Positions 24,123 to 35,050 of a stretch of DNA of 64,000 nt are shown piece by piece. Below the pieces are notes generated by a model that was given only the letters and a program-made list of their open reading frames with translations, was not told where the DNA came from and did no database searches. Position numbers and translations under genes: made by a program. Positions within the stretch are counted from its first letter, which is position 1. Every line of letters starts with the position of its first letter. Source of the DNA: Glycine soja (taxonomy: Eukaryota > Streptophyta > Magnoliopsida > Fabales > Fabaceae); NCBI RefSeq assembly GCF_004193775.1, contig NC_041010.1:42397562-42461561 (forward strand), written 5' to 3'.

Positions 24123-24936
24123 CTTGGACAACAAAACAGTGAATATTTTGCCTATATCTCTCTTTTATAAAATTCCATTACTATTTAATTGTGTTTGGGA
24201 GCATTGATGTTCTTTAATTTGAGGATCCTTTGCTTTAGGTCTGATAGGTTGATATATCTTGAGAGAAGAGTATATTATTTTTTCCACCAGTGTAGAGCGG
24301 TATTTTCTCTAAGGAGAACACATCGTGCACTTCAATCTAAGCTTTTCTAAACTTTTTTCTATTCATTTTTTCTTTTGTATTTATTAATTGTTATAAGAGT
24401 ATTTTTAATAGGGATTTTTGAGATCAAGAACCTTTGTCTATTAGATTTATTATTATTCTTGATTAAGAGTTTTTCATGCTGGAGGTTGAATTTTAGGAGA
24501 AGAATTCTAAAAATTCCAGTTTTTTTTTATTATGATTTGATATGAAATATTATTACTGTTTATGTTTGCTGTTTTGGCTTTCTAAATTTTTATCTAAATT
24601 TAATGCCTCCTAAACTAAGCCAGAAAAAAAAATCTCAGCTAATTATTTCTGCACTTACTTTAGAGTTTATGGATTCCACCGAAGGCCCGAACCCAGAAGA
24701 AAAAGAAACAAATTGGAATGCTACATATGTGCATCATAGTTCTAGAGCATTTTGATGTTTTGGCAGCAAAATTTGGAAAATCACAAGTCGTATATGAAAT
24801 AAAAATATGGAAGTACAATAAGTCTATCGAGTATTACATCCAAGAGGGCATATCTTAGAAAAAACATCTTATATAAAAGTGAAATGATTAAATCTGGATA
24901 GTATATGTGGAAAATTCAAGTAGATCCTCATTTAAC
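23652..24936. other. Intergenic region between the converging RopGEF and receptor-kinase genes
   Basis: Holds the 3' UTRs of both genes and a TA microsatellite. Apart from that I see no gene. Parts of it (about 23700-23830 and 24770-24900) reappear in the degenerate copy at 33.48-34.15 kb. Confidence 0.6.
24066..24120. repeat. AT dinucleotide microsatellite
   Basis: About 55 bases of alternating A and T downstream of the RopGEF stop codon. Probably polymorphic. Confidence 0.95.
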
Positions 24937-27900
24937 TCACCAACAGGTAGAAAGGACCTCCCTGATTCGATTAAGTTCCATGATGACATCATTCATTGTC
25001 TTTCGTTCTTTCTGTGATTCCATAGAACAAGCAAGTCCAATTCTAAAAAGTGAAACTAAACACATCTCAACACTTGGATTAAGATTATGATGGTTTTCTT
25101 TCAATGTCGTTGCTTCATCACTTGGAATAAGTTGTGGATCCAAAATCTGAGAAATATTATCAGGAAATGAAATTGCAACAAAGTTACGAAGATTTTGACC
25201 ATCTTCAAAGATTTCATCTGTTGGTCTTCTTCCAGTAAGCATTTCCAACATAAGAATTCCAAAGCTGTACACGTCCCCATAAGTTGACACCTCAGAAGTC
25301 ATTCCATACTCTAAAATAAATACAAAAAACTATCAATAGTGATACACAATACTAATAAATAACAAGTTGACACAAAAAAAGAGAATTCAAAGAAACACTA
25401 ATGATTCAAAAAACAAGAATATACCTGGAGGAGCATAGCCAAGAGTCCCTTTTATTCCAATTGTACTTGTTTGCTTAGAAGTGGTCTCATTGATAGTTGA
25501 GAGAAGTCTTGCTATGCCAAAATCACTCACATGAGCAACCATGTCGTCATCAAGAAGGACATTGCTTGGCTTTAAATCACAATGAACGATTGATTGCTCA
25601 CATTCATGATGAAGATAATGTATTGCAGAAGCAATATCAATCATGATATTTAATCTTTGATCAAGATTCAATGTTCTCGGTTGCTCTGCATTTAGTGTGC
25701 TAGGATGCAGCCATTGCTCTAAGCTTCCATTTCTCATGTACTCAAAAATTAGAGCTTTAAATTCTTGACCTTTGTAATCTGAGCTGGAACAACATGTTAA
25801 AATTTGAACTAGATTTCGATGTTTAATATTTTTAAGTGCATTGCATTCAGTAATGAAACTCTTGTGGGCTCCTTTTTTTTCAAGGTTTAGGACCTTTATG
25901 GCAACAACTTTGTCTTTAAACTCAAGAGTTCCTTTGTAGACAGAGCTGAAACTTCCAGACCCTATCAAGTTTGTAGATGAGAAGCCATCAGTGCCATTAT
26001 GTAGGCTTTGGTATGAAACTTGAGCCAGCTGGTGGTCAATTGTAGGTGATTCCAAAGACGGTTTGTTACTTCTTTTTCTCATCCAGTAGATAGTTAGAAT
26101 AAAGGATAACATGAGAAGAAAAACAACCACACTGACTATCGCTGCTATCAACCTGAACTTTTGGTGTCTTGCAAGTTTCTTACCTTTGAGAGGGCATGGC
26201 GGTAGATGTAGTTTTGAAATTCCTCCACAAAGCTTACTATTTCCATTCAACACTAACGCACTTGCATTTTGAAAGAAACCTTCAGTAGGCACCTCACCAT
26301 CCAACTTGTTAAAAGATACGTTGAAATATTTTAAGATTGTAATTTTCTGCAAAACATTAGGAATTGATCCAGACAAGTTGTTTCGTGAGAGGTCTAAACG
26401 TTGAAGCCCTTTGAGTGATGCCAAAGAGGATGGTATGATTCCTTGCAGAGAATTCCCTTGCAGATAAAGGTATTCCAACATTATGCATTCTCCGATGGTT
26501 CCAGGAATTTCACTAGATAGACGATTCTCAGACATATCTAGTAAATCAAGATTTTTTAAGTTGCCCACTTTGTCTGGTATACTACCACTTAATGAGTTTT
26601 GTGACAAATTCAACAATTTTGTTAGAGAGGAAAGCATAAAAACCTCTGAGGGTATGGTTCCTGTAAGGTTGTTATGAGAAAGGTCCAAGTATTGTAACTT
26701 CTGGCAGTTTCCTAAACTTGGAGGAATATTCCCTTCTAACACATTTTCATTTAATTCCAAGTGAAACAATTGACTAAGGTTGCCTATGTAGGCTCTAATC
26801 TCTCCTGACAACTTGTTTCCAGCCAAATTTATCTTTTGCATTTTCTGAAACTTCCCAAAACTTGTTGGGATATTCCCACTAATGCTGTTATTTTCCATCG
26901 TCAAAAGAGTCAAGCCAATTAGATTTCCTATTGCTGCAGGGATTTCTCCTGATATCTGATTACCTCCGAGATATAGTAGACTAAGTTGGGAGGATAAATT
27001 ACCCAAAGAATTGGGCAAATGACCTCCAAAATTATTGTAGGAGATAGATATCATATGCAAATTACTGCAGTTTGTCAATGATTTTAGAAAATCCAAATCA
27101 TTAGTTGAATTGTCACCTAGATTATTCCATGACAGAGATAGGATATCAAGATATTGTAGCTTCCCCAGGCTTGGAATTTGTCCCGTAAGATTGTTCCTAC
27201 TGGCCTCAAGTGCTAAAAAGAATATTGATGCATTTGTGATGGAAGGTGGGATTGGACCAGAGATTTTGTTGACAGCAATATAAAATTCTTGGAGATTGGA
27301 GAGGGTGTGGAACATGTTGGGTGGAAGAGAACCATTTAATTGATTTTCTGTGGCTGAGATCATAGTAAGAGATGACATATTATATAGACAAGGAGGTAAT
27401 GTTCCAGTCAGGTTGTTTTGACCCAATGCTAAAAATGTCAAGCTTTTGAGAAGACATATTTCTTGTGGAATATCTCCCTCTAAGTTGTTATTACCGATAT
27501 CGAGAAGAGTTAGGGACGAAAGATTACCTGTGAATGAAGGGATTCCTCCAGTTAACTTGTTACGAGAAGTGCTCAATTGTTCAAGCTTCTGAAGTGAACC
27601 AATTTGGATTGGTATTTTGCCAATCAGATTGTTCCTATGTAAGTATAAGATTTTGAGATCAGTACAACCTGTCAAGTTTGTAGGAATTTCCCCTGCCAAT
27701 AAGTTATTTGCGACAGAGAGTTGCTGCAGATGTGACAACCGTCCCAGTTCTTGTGGGATTTTCCCGTGGAAGCTGTTGGTTGCTAGGTTTAACTTTATCA
27801 TATAAGAGAGATTTCCTACGTGGGGAGATATGGATCCCTCCAACTTGTATCCTGTCAAGTTTAACTGTGTAACTCTTTGAAGCTTGGGATTGCATGTGAT

Positions 27901-28128
27901 TCCAGGCCAATTACAAAAGTGATTAGAAGTATTCCAAGAGAGGAAGATTCCATATGGGTCAGTGGATATGGATTCCTTGAATTTGAGTAGTGCCAAATGG
28001 TCAATCTCATTTCTTGAGGCAAACGTAGTCATGTTTGGGATAAAGCATAGTGAGTTTAACATGAAGAGACAAAACAGGTGGACATATACAGACCAAAATG
28101 CAAGTAACATGAGAGAAGAATTCTTCAT
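24937..28128 (-). CDS. LRR receptor-like serine/threonine kinase, subfamily XII (second copy)
   Basis: Paralogue of the gene at 4994 with the same architecture, 1025 aa. Exon 1 is 28128-25425, the intron 25424-25311 (GT-AG, 114 bp, same position inside the Glu codon), exon 2 25310-24937. I chose the Met at 28128 because a typical signal peptide (MKNSSLMLLAFWSVYV) starts there; an in-frame Met at 28182 would add 18 aa. Order: LRRNT with CNWPGITC, about twenty LRRs, NSKLCGG cap, transmembrane helix at about 658-682, kinase. Catalytic loop HCDLKPSN (non-RD), DFG and APE-region PPE are present. The P-loop reads GSGSFSSV: its third Gly is Ser, so ATP binding might be altered. It probably perceives an extracellular ligand, unknown. 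Its promoter holds a triplicated repeat carrying TATA boxes. Exon-2 fragments of relatives lie at 29.2 and 34.7 kb. Confidence 0.92.
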
Positions 28129-28195
28129 TTTGATGAGGAATTGGAGGCTGCTAGATTGAATATGATCATAGAACAAGCGCATTTTGTTCCTTCCT

Positions 28196-28520
28196 CTACC
28201 AAGTGAAGTTGGAACTTTAATTTAATGCAATTTAAAAGTTGGTACCTGTCTATTTTGCCATGGTATTTGTCTATTTTACCATCAACCCAGCTTTATACGT
28301 TCCTACCATGTGGAGTTGGTGTTTTAATTTATTGCTATTGAAAAATATGGTACCTGTCTATTTTTCCATCACTAGTAGTATGACTCTTCACATGCCCAGC
28401 TTTATATAAGCCCCTACCAAGTGGAGTTGGTGTTTTAATCTAATGCTATTGAAAAGTTTGGTCTTGACAATTTTTCATGTGTTGCCTTTAATAATTGTCA
28501 GTCTATTTTACCACGGCTAG
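28196..28520 (-). promoter_or_regulatory. Receptor-kinase promoter made of three tandem repeats with TATA boxes
   Basis: An approximately 110-bp unit occurs three times (starts near 28196, 28306 and 28418), recognisable by CTACCAAGTGGAGTTGG, ATGCTATTGAAAA, GGTACCTGTCTATTTT and CCCAGCTTTATA. On the minus strand two unit junctions present TATA boxes: TATATAAA at 28401-28408 and TATAAA at 28292-28297, giving leaders of roughly 250 or 140 nt before the ATG at 28128. Transcription starts are inferred, not observed. Confidence 0.6.
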
Positions 28521-29160
28521 ATCAGTTTTTATTTATTTGTAGTTATATATGTCAGAGAAAATGGGCTTGAAGCATATTATATATCTTATCACCGTTTGGT
28601 ATCAGTTCCAAACCCATGACATGAGAGGAAGTGAGAACAGAGAAGTTTAAAGGTGCATTTACTTTAAAATAAATATAAATCCTGTATCCATCAACATTAA
28701 TGTATATTTTGTGGCGTACATGATGCATATGATAATTTGAGAATTATAAGGGTGAAATATAACGAAAAGCAACCAGAATGTTACACAATATGATCAATGT
28801 AAAGGAAAAAAGGTTGTGCATGTAGAAAGTCTGGACTGGTTGCACGTGGTTAAAGCCACTCTATCACACCTCAGGATGAAGAAAAATATATACATGTTCA
28901 ACCATAATAAATTCTTTTCTAAAAAATCTAATTGTATAATTTTCATATGCCTTTCTCCTAATTTTTTATGCTGTTTTTCTGAAACAAATCATTCTCATAT
29001 TGGAAGCTAGTTAGACATTTACCAGTAAAAAATACAGTCTTTAGCAGCAACAAGAAGACGCTTACAGGAAGCATTGAGTAAACTTTGAATAAATGGAGAG
29101 CCAGTCAAGCCATTCCCTTGCACCCATTATATTGTGAAAGTTGCTTGAACAAATTACTCA
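28521..29160. other. Intergenic DNA, nothing recognised
   Basis: AT-rich upstream sequence of the second receptor kinase. The short plus-strand frame at 28816-29010 has no recognisable content. Confidence 0.5.
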
Positions 29161-29189
29161 GTTAGATGGTTTTGGATTACTTCAGCAGT

Positions 29190-29570
29190 TCATCTATTAG
29201 GAAAAAGAAACAATGTGACACATCTACATTTGTTCTTTATCAATATGTGGATTATTAAGTCATTTCCATTTATCTTACCAGGAAGAAAGGCTTTTCTGAT
29301 TTTGCTTAGTTCTCTAGTGACATCCACCATATTTATTCTTTCTTTTGGTGATTTCACTGAACAAGCAAGTCCAATTTTGAATAGTGAACTAAGCACCTTT
29401 TAACAGTTGGAGTAAGAGTCTGGCTGTTTGCTGCTTCTATTGTTTCTTCTCCATGCAGATAGAGTAGTGCAGTCAAGAAGATGCAACATTTAATCTATGA
29501 TCAAGGCTCAATGTCCTCGTATGCTCTGAAGTTAGTGTCATTCCTCACATGATATTTAATCTTCGATTAA
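29190..29570 (-). pseudogene. Fragments of a third LRR receptor kinase
   Basis: On the minus strand, about 29260-29396 encodes the end of a subfamily XII kinase C-lobe (FKIGLACSVKSPKERINMVD, then TRELSKIRKAFLPG), matching exon 2 of both intact genes. About 29485-29570 holds two short pieces similar to the kinase segment with NLDQRLNIMID (near 25640-25700). Everything between is missing. These are relics of a further copy and cannot be expressed as a kinase. Confidence 0.75.
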
Positions 29571-29574
29571 CACT

Positions 29575-30410
29575 CTATTGTATGTCATTGTGATCTCTTT
29601 ATTTTCATCAATGTTTGGAACTTTGTTTCAAGTTGCAACTAACTTACAAGGCTACATCATCAGTTTTGGCTGACAGGAGGCACTAGATTTGATGATGAAT
29701 ACGAAGTTTTGGTATGCAGAGGGAGGAAGCCAGGCAGAATTGGAAGGAACAGAAATGCAAAGCATAGCCAGGTGGCTTCCATCACCCCAAGTACAAAACA
29801 GTTGTCTTTCGTATACTACAAGAAAGAGGCTTCTTTACCAATGTATAGTGGTAGGTCGGGTATTCAAGATGGACTTGTGAAGGGTACACTTGATTATTTG
29901 AATAAGAATTGAATTGAAACTATGCACATTTAATCTTGCGCAACTTTAATGTAGTTAAGGCCTTTAATCGTTGACACTTAATATATAAGCTTAAGTTCTT
30001 GAACAAGAAAATTGCATCTTTTTATAACCTGACCATGACAAACTTTTTATCGCTGACTAAGAACTTTACAGTAATCATAATCAAAGGGTACACTTGATAA
30101 ACTAAATTGTGATCTTCATTGCTTTATTACCAAATCAGTAAATCTGTTTCTATGTTACAGTCTGGAACGACACAAGAATCAAGCTCCGGAGAAGACGTGC
30201 TTAAATTAATCTCTCAACTTGAAAGCTAATCATATTGTCCTTGACTGTTAATAGACTGGAAGCAGCTATATTCTCATGGAAAGAGAGAATTGCAGAACAA
30301 GTTTGTGGAAAATCCCCAGTTCGATCCTCATGATCATTTATTATTGGACGGAGCAGAAACACTTTTGCAGCTTCTTAAGACTAGATACTCAAACATTTCT
30401 GGGTGTTACA
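29575..30410 (+). pseudogene. RopGEF partial copy: intron 4 to exon 6
   Basis: Collinear with 21509-22470 of the intact RopGEF: intron-4-like sequence, exon 5 from 29677 (FWYAEGGSQAEL, WLPSPQVQNSCLS), intron-5-like sequence, then exon 6 from about 30162. Lesions include a stop at 29878-29880 after VFKMDL, loss of the rest of exon 5, frame shifts in exon 6 and a deletion after SPVRSS. Introns are retained, so it arose by genomic duplication and not by retroposition. It ends abruptly where an LTR-like sequence begins. Confidence 0.85.
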
Positions 30411-30411
30411 T

Positions 30412-31149
30412 GTAACACCCAATTTTCATAAAATAAATTAAAAAATATTTTTTATTTAAAAATAAATAAAATTTCAGAAAAATGATAAGGTTTTTATAAT
30501 TAAATAAATGAAGAGAAATAGATTTATTAATTAAAATAATAATTTGAAAGAAAATAAAAAAGATATTTTATTTATTCATTTGATAGAAAATAAAATAGAA
30601 TTCGTCTTTAAAAAACAAATAAACAATAAATAGAATAAATAATAGACTAAGAGACCCTAGATATAAAAAGAAACTTATTAGGTTAGTTTTGAGCTGATAT
30701 ACATCTCTATGTTTCATGTTTCTCTCAAGTTTGTTTTCACTTCTCCCTCCCTCAAAACTTTCTCTTTTTCCCACATACACTCAAGTCTATCTCAGTAAAA
30801 TAATAATTTCGGACTCGTTAACTGTTAGATTGTCGTGAAATTTGAACACGAGGTTTGGAACTTATTTCTGCAAAGACCCACCATTGGGAATTTCAAGATA
30901 ATGTCTATGGTGGAAAAAATGTCCCTCGCGCTCAACTTTCTCTTTTCTCGCATACACTCAAACTTGTCCTAATAATATTAAGATCCCGGACTCGTTAACC
31001 GTTAGATCATCATGAAATTTGAACACCGTGTTCAAAAATTATTTTCATACATAACTACAGTTGGAATTTTCAAAATAATGTCTGTAATAAGGGAAATGTC
31101 TCTCGCACGTAGCTCTTTGTTTTTCCCATATACACCCAACCCTATCCCA
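30412..31149. mobile_element. LTR-like sequence with 180-bp internal tandem repeat
   Basis: Begins TGTAACACCC, a common start of plant gypsy-type LTRs, directly after the RopGEF exon-6 relic. From 30751 a unit of about 180 bp with GGACTCGTTAAC, GTTAGAT, ATGAAATTTGAACAC and AATTTCAA/TTTTCAA repeats at 30931 and, in part, at 31109. No target-site duplication, primer-binding site or coding domain is visible, so it is at most a solo or partial LTR. Confidence 0.45.
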
Positions 31150-31262
31150 CTTCAGCATATTATCTAGAATATTAGATATATAGCAGGAAGATTCTTTAAG
31201 CGATCCTAATTCACCTGTGGCAATAAATTTCTCTCATAGGATAAATCTCTTTCAAACCTTTT
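31150..31262 (+). pseudogene. RopGEF exon 7 fragment
   Basis: Matches about 23327-23435 of the intact gene ([13 protein letters not shown]... SNPNSPVAI region) with a TAG replacing a codon and several changes. It lies directly beyond the LTR-like sequence, so the copy lost intron 6 and the start of exon 7. Confidence 0.75.
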
Positions 31263-32299
31263 TTTTTAAGGTTTTTCCTCTTTTCTTGTTGAGCCCTTTA
31301 ATTAATTTTTTTATATACTTTTTTTTTGTAGTTTGGGTGTTTCTTTGAATATGGCTCTCCCAGTGTATTATGATTTGTGTGAATTATAATCCAAGAGTGT
31401 GAAAAAGTGGATATTGTTAACTCGTTGACAAGTGTATCAATTTATCTCAAGTAGTAAAGTACTTGGAAGTCGAGTGTCGAATCCACAAGGATTTTGTTTG
31501 TACTTAGATTGATGCAAACACAATTTACACGCAAGAGATAAGAAATTTAAATAAAATTTAAAAAAATTAAGAGAGAGAAAGGATAAGAAATTTAAAATAA
31601 AAGATTAAGAGATAAGAGATTAAAGTAAAAGATAAGAAATGTAGAAGATAAAATAGATAAGATAAGAAAAGTAAAAGATAACGATAATGATAAAATGATG
31701 AATCTAAAATGTGATAATGTTGGGACCTAGCATGTCTTATTATGTATTATTTTAGATTTTTCGCTATCAATTAAATGAATTTTTTCTATCACGTATATTA
31801 GAATACTTGTCCCTGATGTCTCGCGATAATAAGTTTATCTTATCTATTTATTTGTCAAATGTCTTTGAGAAGACTCAATAGATAAAATGCATGAAGTTCT
31901 AGCTTTAGATATTTGCTTTGATGCATGAACATAATGCAATCACTCTATGTCTAGCAATGATTTTATTAAAATAACCCTTCCTTTGAGTTTTATTAGAAAT
32001 TACCAATCCCTAAAATCGATGCATATAAGACCTTCCTTGTATTTCTACTAAGGATTATCCTCTTTCGAAAGCCTAACCCTTAAAGATGATGCAAGATGAA
32101 TGATACATGAAATTAAAATAAGAAATGATAATAGAAAAAAAAATTGCATTGATAAATATGAAATATATAATACATCTCTTAACTTTTTACCAAGTCCTAA
32201 CTAAGGTAATGCGATAAAAAAAAAAAAGTTATTGTGCGTTAAGCAATACATGAAGACCCACGACGGAGCCCAAGCAACATGAGAGGCAATGCGGTAAAA
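31263..32299. repeat. Dispersed-repeat-like sequence without coding content
   Basis: Contains a purine-rich tract of AGATAAGA-type repeats (about 31530-31690) after a segment with TCGAATCCACAAGGATTT. That kind of sequence is widely repeated in legume genomes as part of large retroelements, as far as I recall. No domain or terminal structure is seen, so class is left open. Confidence 0.35.
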
Positions 32300-33150
32300 A
32301 AAAACTATTATTCTATCCAGACTGACCATTATTTGCATTATTTTACCACCAAAAATTATCTCCAGATAATTTTTTTAGCAAGCTGAGTCCTAGGATAATA
32401 TAGATTATAGAATCTACATCAATATCTCAAATTAGCCAATTCTTGAACAAATCAAACAGCAGATATCAAGCCTCAATTGATCATGCAACTCGAAATTTTT
32501 CCTTATTAAATTACTTCTCCAAACAACTAGAGGGGAAATTTTTTCTTGAATACCGTCATTTGGCATCATACTAAGTTGTTTCACAAATTTAGATGAGCAG
32601 AGAAAGGTGACACATTGTTCCCAATTAAGTTGTTCTGTATATTATTACAAGCAAAAAGGAAACTACTAAAAACAGTGATTTGATATTCATATGCTATTAA
32701 AACTTTAAGCTGATTCAAATTTATGTAAACCCGTCTATTATAAAGAAGAATACACTATTCTTATATGTAAAAAATACTGATAGCTCATTATATTGAAGAA
32801 ATCCTAGAAAGTAAAAAATACTTTGAGAAACAAGTGTCCAGGAGGAAAGAATCACATTTCTACATGCACCAACAGAGGTGGGGGAAAAATCTACACAACC
32901 TCGGTAGAACTATAAAAGTATTTTATTGTTTTCACAACCATTTTATATTTAAACATCAAATCAACAGCATTCTTGCATAGATATTCAGGCTCGCTGCAGA
33001 CCATGTGTTTATTTGCATAATGTAATTTGCAATTCAAAAACAAAAGCACCCTATACAAGAAGGAAACAATCTAATCTTTGGAAACTCATGTATCTTGGCA
33101 TTTGTACATCAGATACATGAATAACATACAAACATTCTTATTCTAACAAC
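32300..33150. repeat. Segmental duplicate of 38460-39740 (shorter copy)
   Basis: Collinear with 38460-39740 at roughly 80 percent identity by eye. Shared blocks include CTACATCAATATCTCAAATTA, ATCAAACAGCAGATATCAAG, TTAGATGAGCAGAGAAAGG and AGGCTCGCTGCAGACCAT. It lacks about 450 bp that the other copy has between TTTGGCATCA and TTTCACAAAT. This copy lies between RopGEF relics; the other may be part of a transcription unit. Confidence 0.85.
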
Positions 33151-33239
33151 CAAATAAAGATGTCAATTCACATATGTCATGTGAGACGCCATTTGAAAAA
33201 ACGTAAACTTACACAGACTATAAATAAATAAAATATCTT

Positions 33240-33350
33240 ATATGAATCAAAATTAAAAAAACACAAATTTACAGAGACTAAAATTAAAAAAATAAACTTG
33301 GACCAAAAACAAAAAAATACTAAGGAGACCAAAAACATAATTAAGTCTAT
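33240..33350. repeat. Possible Mutator-like terminus
   Basis: The run with CAAATTTACAGAGACTAAAA, GGACCAAAAAC and GGAGACCAAAAACATAATTAAG resembles the right-hand TIR style of the element at 3291-4764. A matching left end was not found. Confidence 0.3.
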
Positions 33351-33354
33351 CCAA

Positions 33355-33565
33355 GAGTTCTAGGAAATTTAGCCTTCAGCATACGTCTAGAATAGGAAAT
33401 ATCTTGCAGGAGGATTCTTTAAGCTATCCTAATTCACCTGTGGCGATAAATTGCTCTCCTGGGACAAATTGTTCTCCTAGGATAAATCCTAATGTCATTC
33501 TCAGTAAGAATAGAAGCAAACTAATACACAATCCTTGGTCCATATATTGTGGTTTTATATTGGAG
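33355..33565 (+). pseudogene. RopGEF exon 7 and 3' UTR fragment
   Basis: Second relic of exon 7 (from CAAGAGTTCTAGGAAATTTAG, equal to about 23306 in the gene), carrying a one-base loss near 33386 and a partial duplication of the CSPG segment. It then jumps to 3' UTR-like sequence equal to about 23700-23815 (AGAAGCAAACT, CACAATCCTTG, ATATTGTGGTTTTA). Together with 34.07-35.05 kb it follows the order of the intact RopGEF to receptor-kinase interval. Confidence 0.8.
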
Positions 33566-33904
33566 ATAGAGGTTTTGTTCTGCAGAGTTAACAATCAAGG
33601 GTGCATTTAGTTTGATCTTAGCACACATTTTAAGATGTTCAAACTGAAGCTACGATGGGAAGCTGTAGGGCAAACGAGAAAACTAACACATACCAAATAT
33701 TTGTCATTGTATAAAAGGAGCCTGATTTCTTTCTTTTTAATGAATTGATCAACGCAGGCACATACCTAGGAAGTAAATTTTCCTAACAGCAAATGGGTTG
33801 ACAGATAATATCAACAATCTCATATTGCCTAAATGAGAAAGTGAAATTTAGAAACCAATAGGCCGTTTCAAGGGTAAGTGGTTACTAAATACTCAATCTC
33901 CATC

Positions 33905-33907
<3 letters not shown>

Positions 33908-33939
<32 letters not shown>
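33908..33939. repeat. AT dinucleotide microsatellite
   Basis: About 32 bases of alternating A and T. Probably polymorphic. Confidence 0.9.
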
Positions 33940-33941
<2 letters not shown>

Positions 33942-34689
33942 TGGAAATCTTTCGTAAATCATCAAACACCTATTTTAATCATTATCGGTCGGTCTCTCAA
34001 CAGTATTAGAAATATGATTCTATGAAAAATAAACAAATTGGTGGATTAATATGGATCATACTTTGTGAGCATTCAGAAAAATTTAGAAAATCATGAAAGT
34101 ACAAGAAGTCTACTAATTGGATGGAGTATTACATCTGTTATGAACATCATATATATTACATAAAGGATTAATTCGTTTATTAAGATGGCTAGAGAAATAC
34201 TGGGGCAAATTAATTAGTAGACAATTTTGCACCCGATTTAAGTTTATTGGCAATACATCAAGCTGCATACACCTGTTTCCAAAACAACTGTGACATTTGA
34301 TTTTAGCTTTAATTCTTCTCAAGTGTAACACCTGAAATTCAAGAACTACATTCCATTTTAAGGATTGGAATTTTTATAAACGTGGCAAGATGACAGAAAA
34401 ATCAAATTATATCTACGTTAAACAAAACCATTTAATAGTCGAAGCTAGTGGCAAGTAATTAAGGGTGTGTTTAATTATCACAATTGTAATGAAAATCTAA
34501 ATGCACATAAAGCATGTAAAATCCTCAATTTTACTATATTATTAATTTTAAAGGGGAAAACTTCATATACTTCTTAAATAATTCATAAAAACAGAGGAAT
34601 AAAGAATAAATTTATATATGGAATTTTTTTAAACTTAAAACTATTTTTAGAAAGAAAGAAAAAAAAACAATTGTGTCCTATAGTTATAT

Positions 34690-35050
34690 GTGGAGAATTA
34701 AGAAGATCCAAATTTGTCTCACAAACAAGGAAGATCTTTCTAATTCGATTAAGCTCCCCGGTGACATCAACCACGTCCATTTTTTTCTTTTGGTGATTTC
34801 ATAAAACAAGTATAATCCTAAAAAGTGAAACTAAGCACTTCTCAACATTTGGATTAAGATTCCAATCGCTTCAAATTAATGATGCTTTCATCTGTTGGAA
34901 TGAGTCGATGGTCCAAATTTTGCAAAAGATTACCGGGATAAGTTATAACAAAGTTATCAAGATTTTGATCATCTTCAAACACTTAATCGGTGGGTCTTCT
35001 TCTGGTAAACATATCCATCATAAGAATCCCAAAGTTCTACAAGATACCTC
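34690..35050 (-). pseudogene. Receptor-kinase exon 2 fragment (fourth copy)
   Basis: Minus strand matches exon 2 of the gene at 24937 (VVDVTGELNRIRKIFL, and, in broken frames, the GRRPTDE and NLDNFVI-like segments). Several small indels and an in-frame stop are present, and the sequence decays before the intron boundary. Upstream sequence at about 34070-34150 also matches the flank at 24770-24900, so this is part of a duplicated block. Confidence 0.75.
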
